A stretch of 64,000 nucleotides of DNA from a virus. The notes beneath the pieces are model-generated. The model saw only the letters and a program-made list of their open reading frames with translations, was not told the DNA's origin and ran no database searches. Position 1 is the first letter of the stretch. Each line of letters begins with the position of its first letter. The translations under genes were made by a program, and so were the position numbers. This document shows positions 34,154-42,507 of this stretch, piece by piece. Where the stretch lies: IMG/VR virus record IMGVR_UViG_3300027969_003010, positions 1 through 64,000 of that record. One strand, given 5' to 3'.

Positions 34154-36781
34154 ATGCTTAATATTTGGACACAATCTTCCGGATACACATTCCCTGGGGT
34201 CTCTGGACTCACTGGTAACCTTGCCCTTGACGTTGCAAAAACTACATTTGACGGTAGATCAACAACGTTTGACGCTGGGACTTTCCAAGAACGAGTGATT
34301 GTTAACATACCATTACCTACCACAGGTAGTTTAACAGGAATTACTTTTAAAATAATTTCAGGTAGTTTGCCGCCAGGTTTACGAATTGAAGGTGCATTTA
34401 TTGTTGGCAATCCTTATAATGTTGCTAGAACTACAACTTATACATTCTGTATACGTGCCCAACAAAACAACACAGTTGCTGACAGAACATTTAATATAAT
34501 TGTTAACGGCGGACAACTACCTGCTTTTGTTACTCCCAGCGGATTACTGCCTGTTGGGTTGCACGGACAAAAATATACGCTAGGTAAATCTCCTGTTGAT
34601 TATCAACTAAGTGCAGTTGATCCCGATGGTTTAGAAATTACATATTTTATAAATTCCGAGGATGGCAAACTACCGCCAGGTGTAACGCTGTCTCCTTCTG
34701 GAAAACTCTCAGGCATTGTTAATCCTGTAGAAACACTGGACGTGAGAAAAACAGGTGACGGTACTTTTGATAACACATTTTATGATACATCATTTTATGA
34801 CTTTGGCCTAAGAAGCACTAGCGGGTATGACAGTTTTATTTTTGATACTGTAAATTTTGATTACAGTATACCAACTAAAACACCAAAAAGTTTAAATCAA
34901 ACTTATGAATTTCTTGTTAGTGCATCGACAGGAAGTGTAACTGTTAAACGTAAATTTTCTATTTTTGTTATTGGGGAAGAAAGTTTTAAGGCAGACTACA
35001 CACAGATTACCGATGACAGCGAATTATTTACAGCAGACGTAACTTTCTTAAAAGAACCTATATGGTTAACCAACGGAAATCTTGGTGTATGCAGGGCGGA
35101 TAACTATGTAACATTTGCGTTAGAATGTATAAACATTGTTGACGATTTTCCTATTGTGTTTACTATCGATAATACAAATAACTTGCCGCCAGGCATGACT
35201 TTTAATCCAGTTAACTCAACTGTATATCTTGCTGGTCGTATTCCTTTCCAACCGTCTATTGCAAAAACATATACATTTACTGTTACTGCAAGTAGAGTAG
35301 GCGAAGATGTACAACCCTCAGTTTCAATAAAAACATTTACATTGCGTGTTCTTGGAAATATCGATAACGATATTTTCTGGGACAGTGCTTATAACATTGG
35401 AAACATTCCTGCAAATTTTATTTCTGATTTGCAAGTAGTAGCTCGTTGTAGTTCAGATTCTAATTTAATTTATACTAAAACTTCAGGTACTTTGCCGCCT
35501 GGGTTATTATTAGCAAGTGATGGGGAAATAACTGGTAAAGTTAATCAATTTGGTACTGCAAACATTATTAGAATTACAACAATAGATAACGGTGATTTTA
35601 CATTGGATCAAAAAGGAACATCCTTGTGGCCAAAGCCCACAGTTCCTGCATGGTGGCAACTTCCTGGAAACGTTGGTTATACGTGGCAAGCGGTAGCTGG
35701 ATTAACTGGCGATATCCCAATTAAAGTAAACACCACTATAGATAGCTCGCACCAGTATGATATAATTGGCATACGCGGATTAATACTGTTTGATTCTCAG
35801 AATACTAATTTTAGTATCGACGGCGGAACTACAACTTTTGATAGAAATTATAAATTTACAGTATCAGTCAAAGATCAGTTTGGACTAACTGCTAGTACTA
35901 AAGATTTCTTAATAACAGTTACAACTCCAAATCAAAAGTTATACAGTAACATTAGAACACAACCATTACTAGAGCAAAGTAGAAGAGCAATTTGGACAAA
36001 GTTTATTACAAATACGGATATATTTACAACATCGAGTATATTCCGTCCAAGCGATCCAAACTTTGGAGTTAGTAAAGATTTATCCATGCTAGTATATGCT
36101 GGCATAGAAACAAGCAGTGCGGCCGAGTTTTTAGGAGCAATGGGTTTAAATAATAAACGCAAACGTTTTAAATTTGGAAATCTGCAAAAAGCAAGTGCCA
36201 TTAAAAACGGTGAAGTAATGTACGAAGTAATTTACTTGGAAATTATTGACCCGTCAGAATCAAATGGTGTTGCTCCGGGTAAATTTATAACAAATAATGT
36301 CCGAGATCAATTTAAATTAACCGGAGACATAAGCGGAGAAATTTGGGCAAGCCCTGCAACCGCAGAAGGTATTACTAAAATGCAACTTGCAGAAGCTTGG
36401 TTAGATCGTCCTATAAATGATGTAACAATTGACAGCACTGGATACAACATTTCTGACAGCTCAACAAATAAACACTATATAAACAGTATTTCAAATTGGC
36501 GCAAAAACTTATCAGAAGTTGGTGATACTGAACAAAACTATTTGCCCTTATGGATGCGTAGTGTTCAACCCGGACAAAAACAACAATTAGGTTTTAAACT
36601 AGCAGTTCCGCTATGTTATTGCAAACCCGGAACTGCTGATGATATTATGATTAATATCAAATATAGCAATTTTGACTTTAAATTGCTGGATTATACCTCA
36701 GATCGCTACATCATAGATGCGATTACCGGATATTCTAGCGATAAATATCTAGTGTTTAAAAATCACAGTAGCATAGTGTAA
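34154..36781 (+). CDS. virion protein with repeated Ig-like (He_PIG-type) domains
   Basis: 875 residues. At least four domains carry the LPPG(L/V/M)xxxxxG signature of putative Ig folds: GSLPPGLRIEGAFIVG near 72, GKLPPGVTLSPSGKLSG near 172, NNLPPGMTFNPVN near 343 and GTLPPGLLLASDGEITG near 447, each followed by a YTFTVTA-type strand. The last third is a distinct domain (YSNIRTQPLLEQSRRAIWTKF onwards) with a PLWMRSVQPGQK segment typical of large structural proteins of T4-like marine phages. Preceded by GGAAATAAAAG. Probably a fibre, whisker or baseplate component. Confidence 0.72.
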   Translation: MLNIWTQSSGYTFPGVSGLTGNLALDVAKTTFDGRSTTFDAGTFQERVIVNIPLPTTGSLTGITFKIISGSLPPGLRIEGAFIVGNPYNVARTTTYTFCIRAQQNNTVADRTFNIIVNGGQLPAFVTPSGLLPVGLHGQKYTLGKSPVDYQLSAVDPDGLEITYFINSEDGKLPPGVTLSPSGKLSGIVNPVETLDVRKTGDGTFDNTFYDTSFYDFGLRSTSGYDSFIFDTVNFDYSIPTKTPKSLNQTYEFLVSASTGSVTVKRKFSIFVIGEESFKADYTQITDDSELFTADVTFLKEPIWLTNGNLGVCRADNYVTFALECINIVDDFPIVFTIDNTNNLPPGMTFNPVNSTVYLAGRIPFQPSIAKTYTFTVTASRVGEDVQPSVSIKTFTLRVLGNIDNDIFWDSAYNIGNIPANFISDLQVVARCSSDSNLIYTKTSGTLPPGLLLASDGEITGKVNQFGTANIIRITTIDNGDFTLDQKGTSLWPKPTVPAWWQLPGNVGYTWQAVAGLTGDIPIKVNTTIDSSHQYDIIGIRGLILFDSQNTNFSIDGGTTTFDRNYKFTVSVKDQFGLTASTKDFLITVTTPNQKLYSNIRTQPLLEQSRRAIWTKFITNTDIFTTSSIFRPSDPNFGVSKDLSMLVYAGIETSSAAEFLGAMGLNNKRKRFKFGNLQKASAIKNGEVMYEVIYLEIIDPSESNGVAPGKFITNNVRDQFKLTGDISGEIWASPATAEGITKMQLAEAWLDRPINDVTIDSTGYNISDSSTNKHYINSISNWRKNLSEVGDTEQNYLPLWMRSVQPGQKQQLGFKLAVPLCYCKPGTADDIMINIKYSNFDFKLLDYTSDRYIIDAITGYSSDKYLVFKNHSSIV

Positions 36782-36786
36782 CGAAC

Positions 36787-36794
36787 GATAAATA
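36787..36794 (+). promoter_or_regulatory. T4-type late promoter
   Basis: GATAAATA, preceded by AC, 26 bases before the next ATG. Another GATAAATA at 36740-36747 lies within the end of the preceding gene and may be coding coincidence. Confidence 0.65.
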
Positions 36795-36820
36795 CACAGT
36801 AAAATATATAGGATGATAGT

Positions 36821-38119
36821 ATGCCAAACCCAACCGCAAGTTTAATCAACTTTGGCTCAGTAGATGCCACATACCCTGTTGCAGGGCAGGACAATAATAG
36901 CCAAGGTTTTAGAGATAACTTTGGTGTTATTAAAACAGGACTAGGTCAAGCTAGTACTGAACTTACCGCACTTCAAAATAATGCGGCTTTTAAGAACTCA
37001 GCTAATGATTTCGGCCAAAACGTTCTTTCAAACGCTGTTTATAAAACTTTTTACGGTGTTGCAAAAAGTTTAGGAACTGCCGTTACTAATACAGATATTA
37101 GTTTAACTGACGGACCTTTGCAATATATTACGCTAGGTGCGAATAATACATTAACATTTAAAAATTGGCCTACAACAGGCAAATATGCGGCTGTGCGTTT
37201 GATGATTCAAGGCGACCAGACTGCTGTTCGCGTTCCTACTTTTTCAACAGAAAATGCAGGTACCATTCGTTACGACACGGCATTTCCAACATTACCTGGA
37301 ACTACTACTAAAGGAATTACAGTTGGTGGTGAAAGTTTAGCAACTGCTACTGTTAGTAATCCGGGCTCAGGTTATACGCAGGCCGCTACCGTTGTATTTT
37401 CACAAGGCGGACTACAAAATGGTGGTACACAAGCAACTGGTACTGTTACCTACACTTGTATAACTGCGCTAATTACTGGCGCTGGATATTCAGGTAACGG
37501 ATACAAATTAAACGATCAAATTGTTGTCAATGCAAGTTCTGGTATTATTTTAACAGTTAGTTCATTAAATCAAACATTTAAGGCTAACACAACTAATACT
37601 GGTACAACCTTAAACGGTATAACTGATTTTAGAAACATTGCGGCTGGTGTAAGTATTACTGGTGCAGGTATCCAGGTTGGAACTACTATTAATTCATTTA
37701 GTGTATCGTTAGGCACTATTGAAATTTCATTGCCTGCTCAAGCAACTGCATCAGACGTTACTATTACTTACAGTGATGGCACGTTAACTGGCCCAATTGG
37801 TGGTTTAACAGTTGCAAGTGGCGGAACTTTACCGTTGCCATTAGGAACAGGATCTTATTCAACAAGTCCATTATTTGGTATAGGTAACGGTGCCCGTGTT
37901 GTTATGACGTTTGGTGTTGGTGCTATCAATATTACTAGTTTTGGTGACGGTTACACAACATCTCCTACAGTATCATTCAATCCAACTGGCGGCGGATCAA
38001 ACACAGTTATTGCTACTGCTATTACAGCACTAACAGCTGACAATCCAAAAGTAGTTGAAGCATGGACTATAGACGGCGGTTCTAACGTATATCTTCGTTA
38101 CATTGGCGAATATAATTAA
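36821..38119 (+). CDS. fibre-like virion protein
   Basis: 432 residues. N-terminus has a variant docking motif (DATYPVAGQDNNSQGFRDNF, then GVIKTGL), corresponding to the NDGTGDxxRxxFxKVNxNF motif of the other fibres. The middle is beta-rich with two GYxxxPTVxFxxxG-type turns (ATVSNPGSGYTQAATVVFSQ near 180; ITSFGDGYTTSPTVSFNPTG near 368) and one segment like the giant protein's GMxVxGxG module. C-terminus GGSNVYLRYIGEYN. Own late promoter. Its stop overlaps the next ATG by one base. Confidence 0.7.
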   Translation: MPNPTASLINFGSVDATYPVAGQDNNSQGFRDNFGVIKTGLGQASTELTALQNNAAFKNSANDFGQNVLSNAVYKTFYGVAKSLGTAVTNTDISLTDGPLQYITLGANNTLTFKNWPTTGKYAAVRLMIQGDQTAVRVPTFSTENAGTIRYDTAFPTLPGTTTKGITVGGESLATATVSNPGSGYTQAATVVFSQGGLQNGGTQATGTVTYTCITALITGAGYSGNGYKLNDQIVVNASSGIILTVSSLNQTFKANTTNTGTTLNGITDFRNIAAGVSITGAGIQVGTTINSFSVSLGTIEISLPAQATASDVTITYSDGTLTGPIGGLTVASGGTLPLPLGTGSYSTSPLFGIGNGARVVMTFGVGAINITSFGDGYTTSPTVSFNPTGGGSNTVIATAITALTADNPKVVEAWTIDGGSNVYLRYIGEYN

Positions 38120-38343
38120 TGCATCCACTTGTTAGTGATTTATCTGGATTAAAAGATCAAGAGATACACAGTAAGATTAATGATCTTACTAAAAAGTATT
38201 TCATGACTCGTAATCCAGATCTTCAAAGACAAATGGCGGCTGTATTAGACGATTTACGTATTGAGTTAAGCGAACGTAATCGTAAGTTAATTGAGCAACA
38301 AATGAAAGATAAAAACCTTGACAATTTAATCAAGCTCAGTTAA
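38119..38343 (+). CDS. small helical phage protein
   Basis: 74 residues, predominantly charged helix (SGLKDQEIHSKINDLTKKY; RRK-type repeats; IELSERNRKLIEQQMKDK). Overlaps the upstream stop by one base (TAATG). Length and sequence style match small conserved proteins near fibre genes in T4-like aquatic phages, but I cannot name it. A coiled-coil or assembly-related role is possible. Confidence 0.65.
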   Translation: MHPLVSDLSGLKDQEIHSKINDLTKKYFMTRNPDLQRQMAAVLDDLRIELSERNRKLIEQQMKDKNLDNLIKLS

Positions 38344-38353
38344 AATATAGGCT

Positions 38354-38863
38354 ATGCGCCTAGACAAATATTCAAATCCAGTTTTTAATGAAATAGACAT
38401 TTTTGATGCCTTATATCAAGGTTATCAATTTGATGTGCATGATACCATGCTTATCGAACGTACTGATGCTATCAAACAACTAGAAACTGAAATTGGTTTC
38501 AAATTCCTTGAACCTTACGAAACTCATTTTGAAATAAGAGATTACGATGCGGCTTGCCAAAGTAATTGGAATATGCCCGAGGAGTATAAAACCTTGGATA
38601 TCGAAGAGTGGATTTGGACGCAAACACCGCCATGGGATCCACAACATACTAGAGTAACAGAAGAACTGGCGGCTTTTAAAGAACGTAATATGCTCAATTT
38701 GTTACGTTGGTTAAAATACTTCGTAGATACCATGAGAACAAATAATGTAGTATGGGGAGTAGGCCGAGGGTCTAGCGTTGCTAGTTACATATTGTATTTG
38801 ATAGGTGTCCATAAAATTGACAGCATTAAATATAATTTAGACTGGCAGGAATTCTTAAGATAA
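38354..38863 (+). CDS. DnaE (Pol III alpha)-like palm fragment
   Basis: 169 residues. The C-terminal segment VWGVGRGSSVASYILYLIGV followed by HKIDSIKYNLDWQEFLR resembles the bacterial replicative polymerase alpha-subunit block GPGRGSAAGSLVAY...ITDIDPLKYxLLFERFLN, in the palm. The catalytic aspartates that follow in DnaE are beyond the end, so it cannot polymerise alone. The N-terminal part has no clear PHP histidines. Such stand-alone fragments are found in phages without a family C polymerase; possible roles are host replisome interference or a distinct nucleotide-binding function. Located between small conserved genes; starts 10 bases after the previous stop. Confidence 0.6.
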   Translation: MRLDKYSNPVFNEIDIFDALYQGYQFDVHDTMLIERTDAIKQLETEIGFKFLEPYETHFEIRDYDAACQSNWNMPEEYKTLDIEEWIWTQTPPWDPQHTRVTEELAAFKERNMLNLLRWLKYFVDTMRTNNVVWGVGRGSSVASYILYLIGVHKIDSIKYNLDWQEFLR

Positions 38864-38889
38864 GTAATAACATAATCCAGGAGATTAAA

Positions 38890-39111
38890 ATGGGAATGAA
38901 AGAACAACCAAAAAAAATTTATCGCACTATGCAAGGTAAAGAAGTTGACATGGGTAAATTAGTTAACCAAAATGAAATGACTATTGCTGTGGGCAATATG
39001 CGTGTTAATGCCCGCGGTGATAAAATTGGAGCAGGCGGCAAAATTGTTAAAACTCGCGAAGAACTATTAGCAGAGCGCCAGCAATCTAACGATCCATCGG
39101 GCGGTGTATGA
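38890..39111 (+). CDS. small conserved-type phage protein
   Basis: 73 residues starting MGMKEQPKKIYRTMQGKEVD, with the glycine-rich MRVNARGDKIGAGGKIVKTRE. This layout (short basic start, NEMTIAVGNMRVNARGDxLGxGG) is recurrent next to co-chaperonin genes in T4-like aquatic phages; function not known to me. Ribosome-binding site CAGGAG. ATGA overlap with the next gene indicates coupled translation with the GroES-like protein. Confidence 0.65.
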   Translation: MGMKEQPKKIYRTMQGKEVDMGKLVNQNEMTIAVGNMRVNARGDKIGAGGKIVKTREELLAERQQSNDPSGGV

Positions 39112-39536
39112 GTTTAGCAATTAAATCAGGTTTATCTACTAGAATAAAAGGCAAACTTATTCCAATCCGTGATAATGTATTAATCACAGATATGAACTTT
39201 GATGCTAGAATATCCAAAGGCGGCATTGTATTACCAAGCGATGACGGCAAAAGTGAAGGTGTCAGACACCGCTGGGGTCGTGTTTGGGCAATTGGGCCAG
39301 AACAAAAAGACGTAGCAGTAGGTGAATGGATTCTTCTTGAACACGGAAGATGGACACGTGGTGTTATCATCGAAGAAGAAGATGGTACTGAAATCACTAT
39401 TAGACGTGCGGATATCAAAGCCATTTTAGCGGTAAGTGACGCAATGCCTTCCGAAGATACATTTGGTGTGCATGGACAAGTTACACATCAAACATTTGAT
39501 CCAAGCACATTTAGTCGTCCTAGCTTCGAACAATAA
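39108..39536 (+). CDS. GroES-like co-chaperonin (gp31 type)
   Basis: 142 residues. The GroES beta-barrel is readable: KLIPIRDNVLITDM at residues 16-29, a mobile-loop-like stretch ISKGGIVLPSDDGKSEG near 36-52, GRVWAIGPEQKDVAVGEWIL near 57-76, and the C-terminal IRRADIKAIL. It would cap host GroEL for folding of the capsid protein, as T4 gp31 does. Longer than bacterial GroES (about 97), with a C-terminal extension of some 25 residues (GVHGQVTHQTFDPSTFSRPS). The loop IVLP fits the GroEL-binding IVL motif. Confidence 0.85.
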   Translation: MSLAIKSGLSTRIKGKLIPIRDNVLITDMNFDARISKGGIVLPSDDGKSEGVRHRWGRVWAIGPEQKDVAVGEWILLEHGRWTRGVIIEEEDGTEITIRRADIKAILAVSDAMPSEDTFGVHGQVTHQTFDPSTFSRPSFEQ

Positions 39537-39554
39537 AATATTTCTTTTGAGCAA

Positions 39555-39579
39555 CAGGGCTATTGACTAGCCCTGTTTT
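39555..39579 (+). terminator. intrinsic terminator with promoter element in its loop
   Basis: Eight-base-pair stem CAGGGCTA (39555-39562) / TAGCCCTG (39568-39575), loop TTGAC, then TTTT. The loop plus next base forms a -35 hexamer for the following promoter. Confidence 0.85.
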
Positions 39580-39591
39580 CACCTGTATACT
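39563..39591 (+). promoter_or_regulatory. sigma-70-type promoter overlapping the terminator
   Basis: TTGACT at 39563-39568 (loop of the terminator), 17-base spacer, TATACT at 39586-39591. It is placed for the small membrane protein, clamp loader and dCMP deaminase run. Confidence 0.72.
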
Positions 39592-39612
39592 TGATATAAA
39601 TGGAGAAGTCTT

Positions 39613-39753
39613 ATGTTTATATTTAATATACTACTAACAGCAATCGCTGTATATTTCGCCATACAAGAATACAATAATGCTAGAATTGGCTGGGCTATGT
39701 TCTGGGCGGCATTAGTAGGCTGGGACATTCACACATTAATTTATACTCTATAA
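39613..39753 (+). CDS. 46-residue membrane protein
   Basis: A short reading frame with TGGAGA eight bases before its ATG. It encodes an N-terminal helix (IFNILLTAIAVYFAIQEY) and a second hydrophobic stretch (WAMFWAALVGWDIHTLIYTL), so probably two membrane passes. It lies just after a promoter and 9 bases before the next small membrane gene with AAGGAA between them. Function unknown. Confidence 0.6.
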   Translation: MFIFNILLTAIAVYFAIQEYNNARIGWAMFWAALVGWDIHTLIYTL

Positions 39754-39762
39754 GGAAATAAT

Positions 39763-39999
39763 ATGAGCACACATCAGGAAGCTGTAAACGATATTAAAAA
39801 GGCAAAAAATGTAATTGACCACATTCCAGAAACATCTACACAACACTATCCAGATGCAAAAAAGCATCTTTATATTAGTCTTGTAAAAAGCATTATCCGC
39901 ATTGGAGCAGGTGGTTGTTTAATTCAAGGCAATTTGTTGTTTGCCGGCGGCTTGTTAATTTTTGCTGAAATACTTGGCATTGTCGAGGAACTGGTATGA
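39763..39999 (+). CDS. small membrane-associated protein
   Basis: 78 residues. A polar N-terminal half (MSTHQEAVNDIKKAKNVIDH) is followed by hydrophobic segments IIRIGAGGCLIQGNLLFAGG and LIFAEILGIVEEL, suggesting a hairpin in the membrane. AAGGAA ribosome-binding site; ATGA overlap with the next gene. Function unknown. Confidence 0.6.
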   Translation: MSTHQEAVNDIKKAKNVIDHIPETSTQHYPDAKKHLYISLVKSIIRIGAGGCLIQGNLLFAGGLLIFAEILGIVEELV

Positions 40000-40220
40000 T
40001 AACAGACGACCAACTTGGCGAATTATATTCCAAAAACTTAGCATTTGTAGATTCACTATGCGGCGAGTATGGTGCTATGGAAGTGGCCGCTATTATGATG
40101 ACCCAAGCATTGACCATTTATAAATCAGCAATGTCTGAGCAAGACTATAATAATATGGTTGATAGTATCTCAGCAAGTAGAGACAAAGTTAAAACATTTG
40201 AAAGGCCGGTAATACAATGA
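39996..40220 (+). CDS. small helical protein upstream of clamp loader
   Basis: 74 residues, helical, no membrane segment: MITDDQLGELYSKNLAFVDS, then a hydrophobic helix AMEVAAIMMTQALTIYKSAM. ATGA overlaps link it to the genes on both sides, including the clamp loader. Position recalls small gp62-like or regulatory genes near clamp loaders in T4-like phages, but it is far smaller than gp62 (about 187) and shows no clear similarity. Function unknown. Confidence 0.6.
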   Translation: MITDDQLGELYSKNLAFVDSLCGEYGAMEVAAIMMTQALTIYKSAMSEQDYNNMVDSISASRDKVKTFERPVIQ

Positions 40221-41131
40221 TTGAATTATGGGTAGAAAAATATCGGCCAAGTACTATAGACGGATACGTCTGGCGTGATGGCGGGCAAAAACGCCAAGTA
40301 GAAAGTTGGATTAAAGACAAGTCAATTCCACACTTGTTGTTAAGCGGACCGCCAGGTATTGGCAAAACAACAATGGCTAAGATGTTGGTTAACGAAATTG
40401 GCATTGAAGATGCTGATGTACTAGAAGTTAACGCAAGTCGTGAAACTGGCATTGATTTTATTCGTAACAAAATTGTTCCGTTTATCAGTAGTATTGCATG
40501 GGGTCCATTTAAGGTTGTGTTACTAGACGAAGCAGATCGTCTAAGTCCACAAGCACAGGACTCGCTTAAAGGTATTGTTGAAGAGTACAGTAGCTTTGCT
40601 CGTTTTATTCTTACTTGTAATAATCCTAACATGGTTGTGCCAGCATTGCACAGTCGTTGCCAACAATTTCACTTTACTAAATTAGATCAAACAGAATTTA
40701 CAGCTCGTTCAGCAACAATATTAGTAGAAGAAAATGTAGAGTTTGATCTTGAAACTTTGGATTTGTATGTGAGTGCTACCTATCCAGATTTGCGTAAATG
40801 CATTAATATGCTACAGCAAAATACAAGCGAAGGTGCATTACACGCTCCTCACAAGGAAGATGCAAACAGTTTAGATTACAAGTTTGAAATGGTCGAATTG
40901 TTTAAAGCAGGCAAAATTGATGTAGCACGTAAACTATTATGCGGCAAAGTAAGACCTGAAGAAATGAGTGATATTTTCCGTTGGTTGTATGATAACGTGG
41001 AATTATTTGGCGACGAACAAAAACAATTTAAAGCAGTTCATATTATCAAACAAGGTATGATTGATCACACACTTGTAATGGATCCGGAAATTAACCTTGC
41101 ATCGGTGCTGGTTAGACTTACTAACATATGA
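40217..41131 (+). CDS. sliding-clamp loader ATPase subunit (gp44/RFC-small type)
   Basis: 304 residues, near T4 gp44 (319). Walker A GPPGIGKTT near 46-54, Walker B VVLLDEADR near 98-106, sensor 1 CNNPN near 136, and the RFC arginine-finger motif SRC near 146. Begins LWVEKYRPSTIDGYV, the RFC box II. It loads the trimeric clamp at primer ends for the family B polymerase at 61041. The start overlaps the preceding gene by 4 bases and its stop overlaps the deaminase ATG by 4. The partner small subunit (gp62) and clamp (gp45) are not in the window. Confidence 0.92.
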   Translation: MIELWVEKYRPSTIDGYVWRDGGQKRQVESWIKDKSIPHLLLSGPPGIGKTTMAKMLVNEIGIEDADVLEVNASRETGIDFIRNKIVPFISSIAWGPFKVVLLDEADRLSPQAQDSLKGIVEEYSSFARFILTCNNPNMVVPALHSRCQQFHFTKLDQTEFTARSATILVEENVEFDLETLDLYVSATYPDLRKCINMLQQNTSEGALHAPHKEDANSLDYKFEMVELFKAGKIDVARKLLCGKVRPEEMSDIFRWLYDNVELFGDEQKQFKAVHIIKQGMIDHTLVMDPEINLASVLVRLTNI

Positions 41132-41616
41132 AAGAAAAGTTTGTAAATGCCTATATGGATGTGGCCGAACGCTTTGCTGAATTAAGCTCGGCACGTAGAC
41201 TTCATGTAGGTGCTATTGTGGTTAAGGATGATAGAATAATATCTATCGGCTACAATGGTATGCCAGCAGGTTGGGACAACAATTGCGAGAATACCGAATA
41301 CGTTGGCAGTGACGAACAAATCCCTTCTCCAGATGAGATGAAACGATTGGGATTCACTGGTACTGACCAGGGGTGGTATCGTTTAAAAACTAAACCAGAG
41401 GTACTTCATGCTGAAACCAATGCAATTGCCAAGTTGGCTAAATCTAACGAATCTGGTATGGGTGCTACTATGTTTATTACCCATGCTCCATGTTTGGACT
41501 GTGCCAAACTTATCTACCAAAGTGGTATTGGCAGTGTTCTATATAGGAACTCTTATAGGGATACTAGTGGTGTCACGTTTCTTGAAAAGTCGGGTATTCA
41601 AGTAACGCAGATATAA
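41128..41616 (+). CDS. dCMP deaminase
   Basis: 162 residues. Zinc-dependent conversion of dCMP to dUMP for dTTP supply. VLHAETNAI (H, E) near 94-102 and APCLDCAKL near 115-123 give the HxE...PCxxC site; HVGAIVVKDDRIISIGYNGMP near 25-45 is the family's N-terminal block, and the GYNGMP motif is shared with dCTP-regulated enzymes. The CENTEYVGSD insert with a cysteine between these blocks fits phage enzymes with an extra zinc site. Four-base overlap with the clamp loader. Confidence 0.9.
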   Translation: MKEKFVNAYMDVAERFAELSSARRLHVGAIVVKDDRIISIGYNGMPAGWDNNCENTEYVGSDEQIPSPDEMKRLGFTGTDQGWYRLKTKPEVLHAETNAIAKLAKSNESGMGATMFITHAPCLDCAKLIYQSGIGSVLYRNSYRDTSGVTFLEKSGIQVTQI

Positions 41617-41618
41617 AA

Positions 41619-41646
41619 ATAGGGGCAACAACGCCCCTATCCTTTT
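41619..41646. terminator. bidirectional terminator between deaminase and phoH
   Basis: Stem ATAGGGGC (41619-41626) / GCCCCTAT (41633-41640), loop AACAAC, CCTTTT on the + side and a T-run (TTTT) on the minus side. It serves convergent transcripts. Confidence 0.82.
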
Positions 41647-41655
41647 GACGTTGGT

Positions 41656-42372
41656 TTAATCACCGTACAGCGATAACACCTCCTTGACTGCATTGTGACG
41701 TTCAATATCTTTGTGGTCAAATTGCACAATGTCAATATGTTTTAGTGTTTTGCTGGTCAACAAGCCGCAAAAGTTCACTAATCCATTATCATTGACACGA
41801 TCTGCTTGCGCCAAATCTCCTGTCACTACCATTTTAGACCCTTCTCCCAATCGGGTCAGTAGCATTTTCATTTGATTAGTTGTCGCATTTTGCATTTCAT
41901 CTGCAATAATATAGGCATTCTTGAATGTGCGTCCACGCATGTATGCTAGCGGACTTATTTCTATCACTCCTTCTTCTAACATCTTAGCGATGTCTTTAGT
42001 TTGATAATATTCGCCCAAGACGTCAAATATAGGTCTTGTCCAAGGTGCCATTTTTTCATTTAGCGTACCTGGTAAAAAGCCTAAGTCTTCATCTACGGAC
42101 ACGGCGGGTCTTGTAACAATGATCTTATCAACTAAACCTTCCTGAAACTGCTTGATACCATTCTGCACGGCTAGCATGGTTTTACCCGTGCCGGCTGGGC
42201 CAATAGCCAAGACGATACTTTTGGTTTCATCCTGTAACTTTTGTAGATATGTTTGCTGGTTGGGGCTTCGCGCATACAGACTTACTTTCTGCTTTTTCTG
42301 CGGAAGATATGGTTGAAAATCTAACACGTTAACTTCTGACGTAAAACGTTTTTTCACTCTATTCTTACTCAT
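41656..42372 (-). CDS. phoH: PhoH-family P-loop ATPase
   Basis: 238 residues. Walker A GPAGTGKTMLA near 58-68, the PhoH block VTRPAVSVDEDLGFLPG near 86-102, Walker B YIIADEMQNAT near 155, and TGDLAQAD near 182. PhoH proteins are widespread in marine phages; they are putative RNA-associated ATPases related to the N-terminal half of SF1 helicases, with no settled role. It is one of three minus-strand genes here. The ATG has AGGAG 10 bases upstream and a structured leader described separately. Confidence 0.9.
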   Translation of the reverse strand: MSKNRVKKRFTSEVNVLDFQPYLPQKKQKVSLYARSPNQQTYLQKLQDETKSIVLAIGPAGTGKTMLAVQNGIKQFQEGLVDKIIVTRPAVSVDEDLGFLPGTLNEKMAPWTRPIFDVLGEYYQTKDIAKMLEEGVIEISPLAYMRGRTFKNAYIIADEMQNATTNQMKMLLTRLGEGSKMVVTGDLAQADRVNDNGLVNFCGLLTSKTLKHIDIVQFDHKDIERHNAVKEVLSLYGD

Positions 42373-42382
42373 TGTTTAATGT

Positions 42383-42446
42383 CTCCTACATTGGGGATGT
42401 AAGAACGACTGTAGTGACCGCCCGATGACTACCGTTCGTCCTACAT
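42383..42446 (-). promoter_or_regulatory. possible switch-like structured leader of phoH
   Basis: On the minus strand, TACAT (42397-42401) can pair with an upstream ATGTA (42442-42446), closing a hairpin with inner stems GAACG/CGTTC (42433-42437 with 42403-42407) and GTAGT/ACTAC (42428-42432 with 42411-42415). Alternatively it pairs with ATGTA at 42387-42391 around a CCCCA loop, directly against the ribosome-binding site (42383-42386). The two pairings exclude one another. Function is inferred from pairing only. Confidence 0.4.
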
Positions 42447-42499
42447 AGTATTTACAGAATACACAGAATAATAAAGTAATACGTTATGATTTCGAACCA

Positions 42500-42507
42500 G
42501 CTAAATA
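42500..42507 (+). promoter_or_regulatory. late-promoter-like motif (weak)
   Basis: GCTAAATA 28 bases before the ATG of the 42535 gene, in the divergent 162-base gap with phoH. It differs from xATAAATA at one conserved position. Confidence 0.35.

Noticed and set aside
36740-36747. GATAAATA as a second late promoter
   Set aside because: Lies in coding sequence 47 bases before a better-placed copy; coincidence cannot be excluded.
38354-38863. Functional second DNA polymerase
   Set aside because: Too short and without the catalytic aspartates; only a palm fragment.
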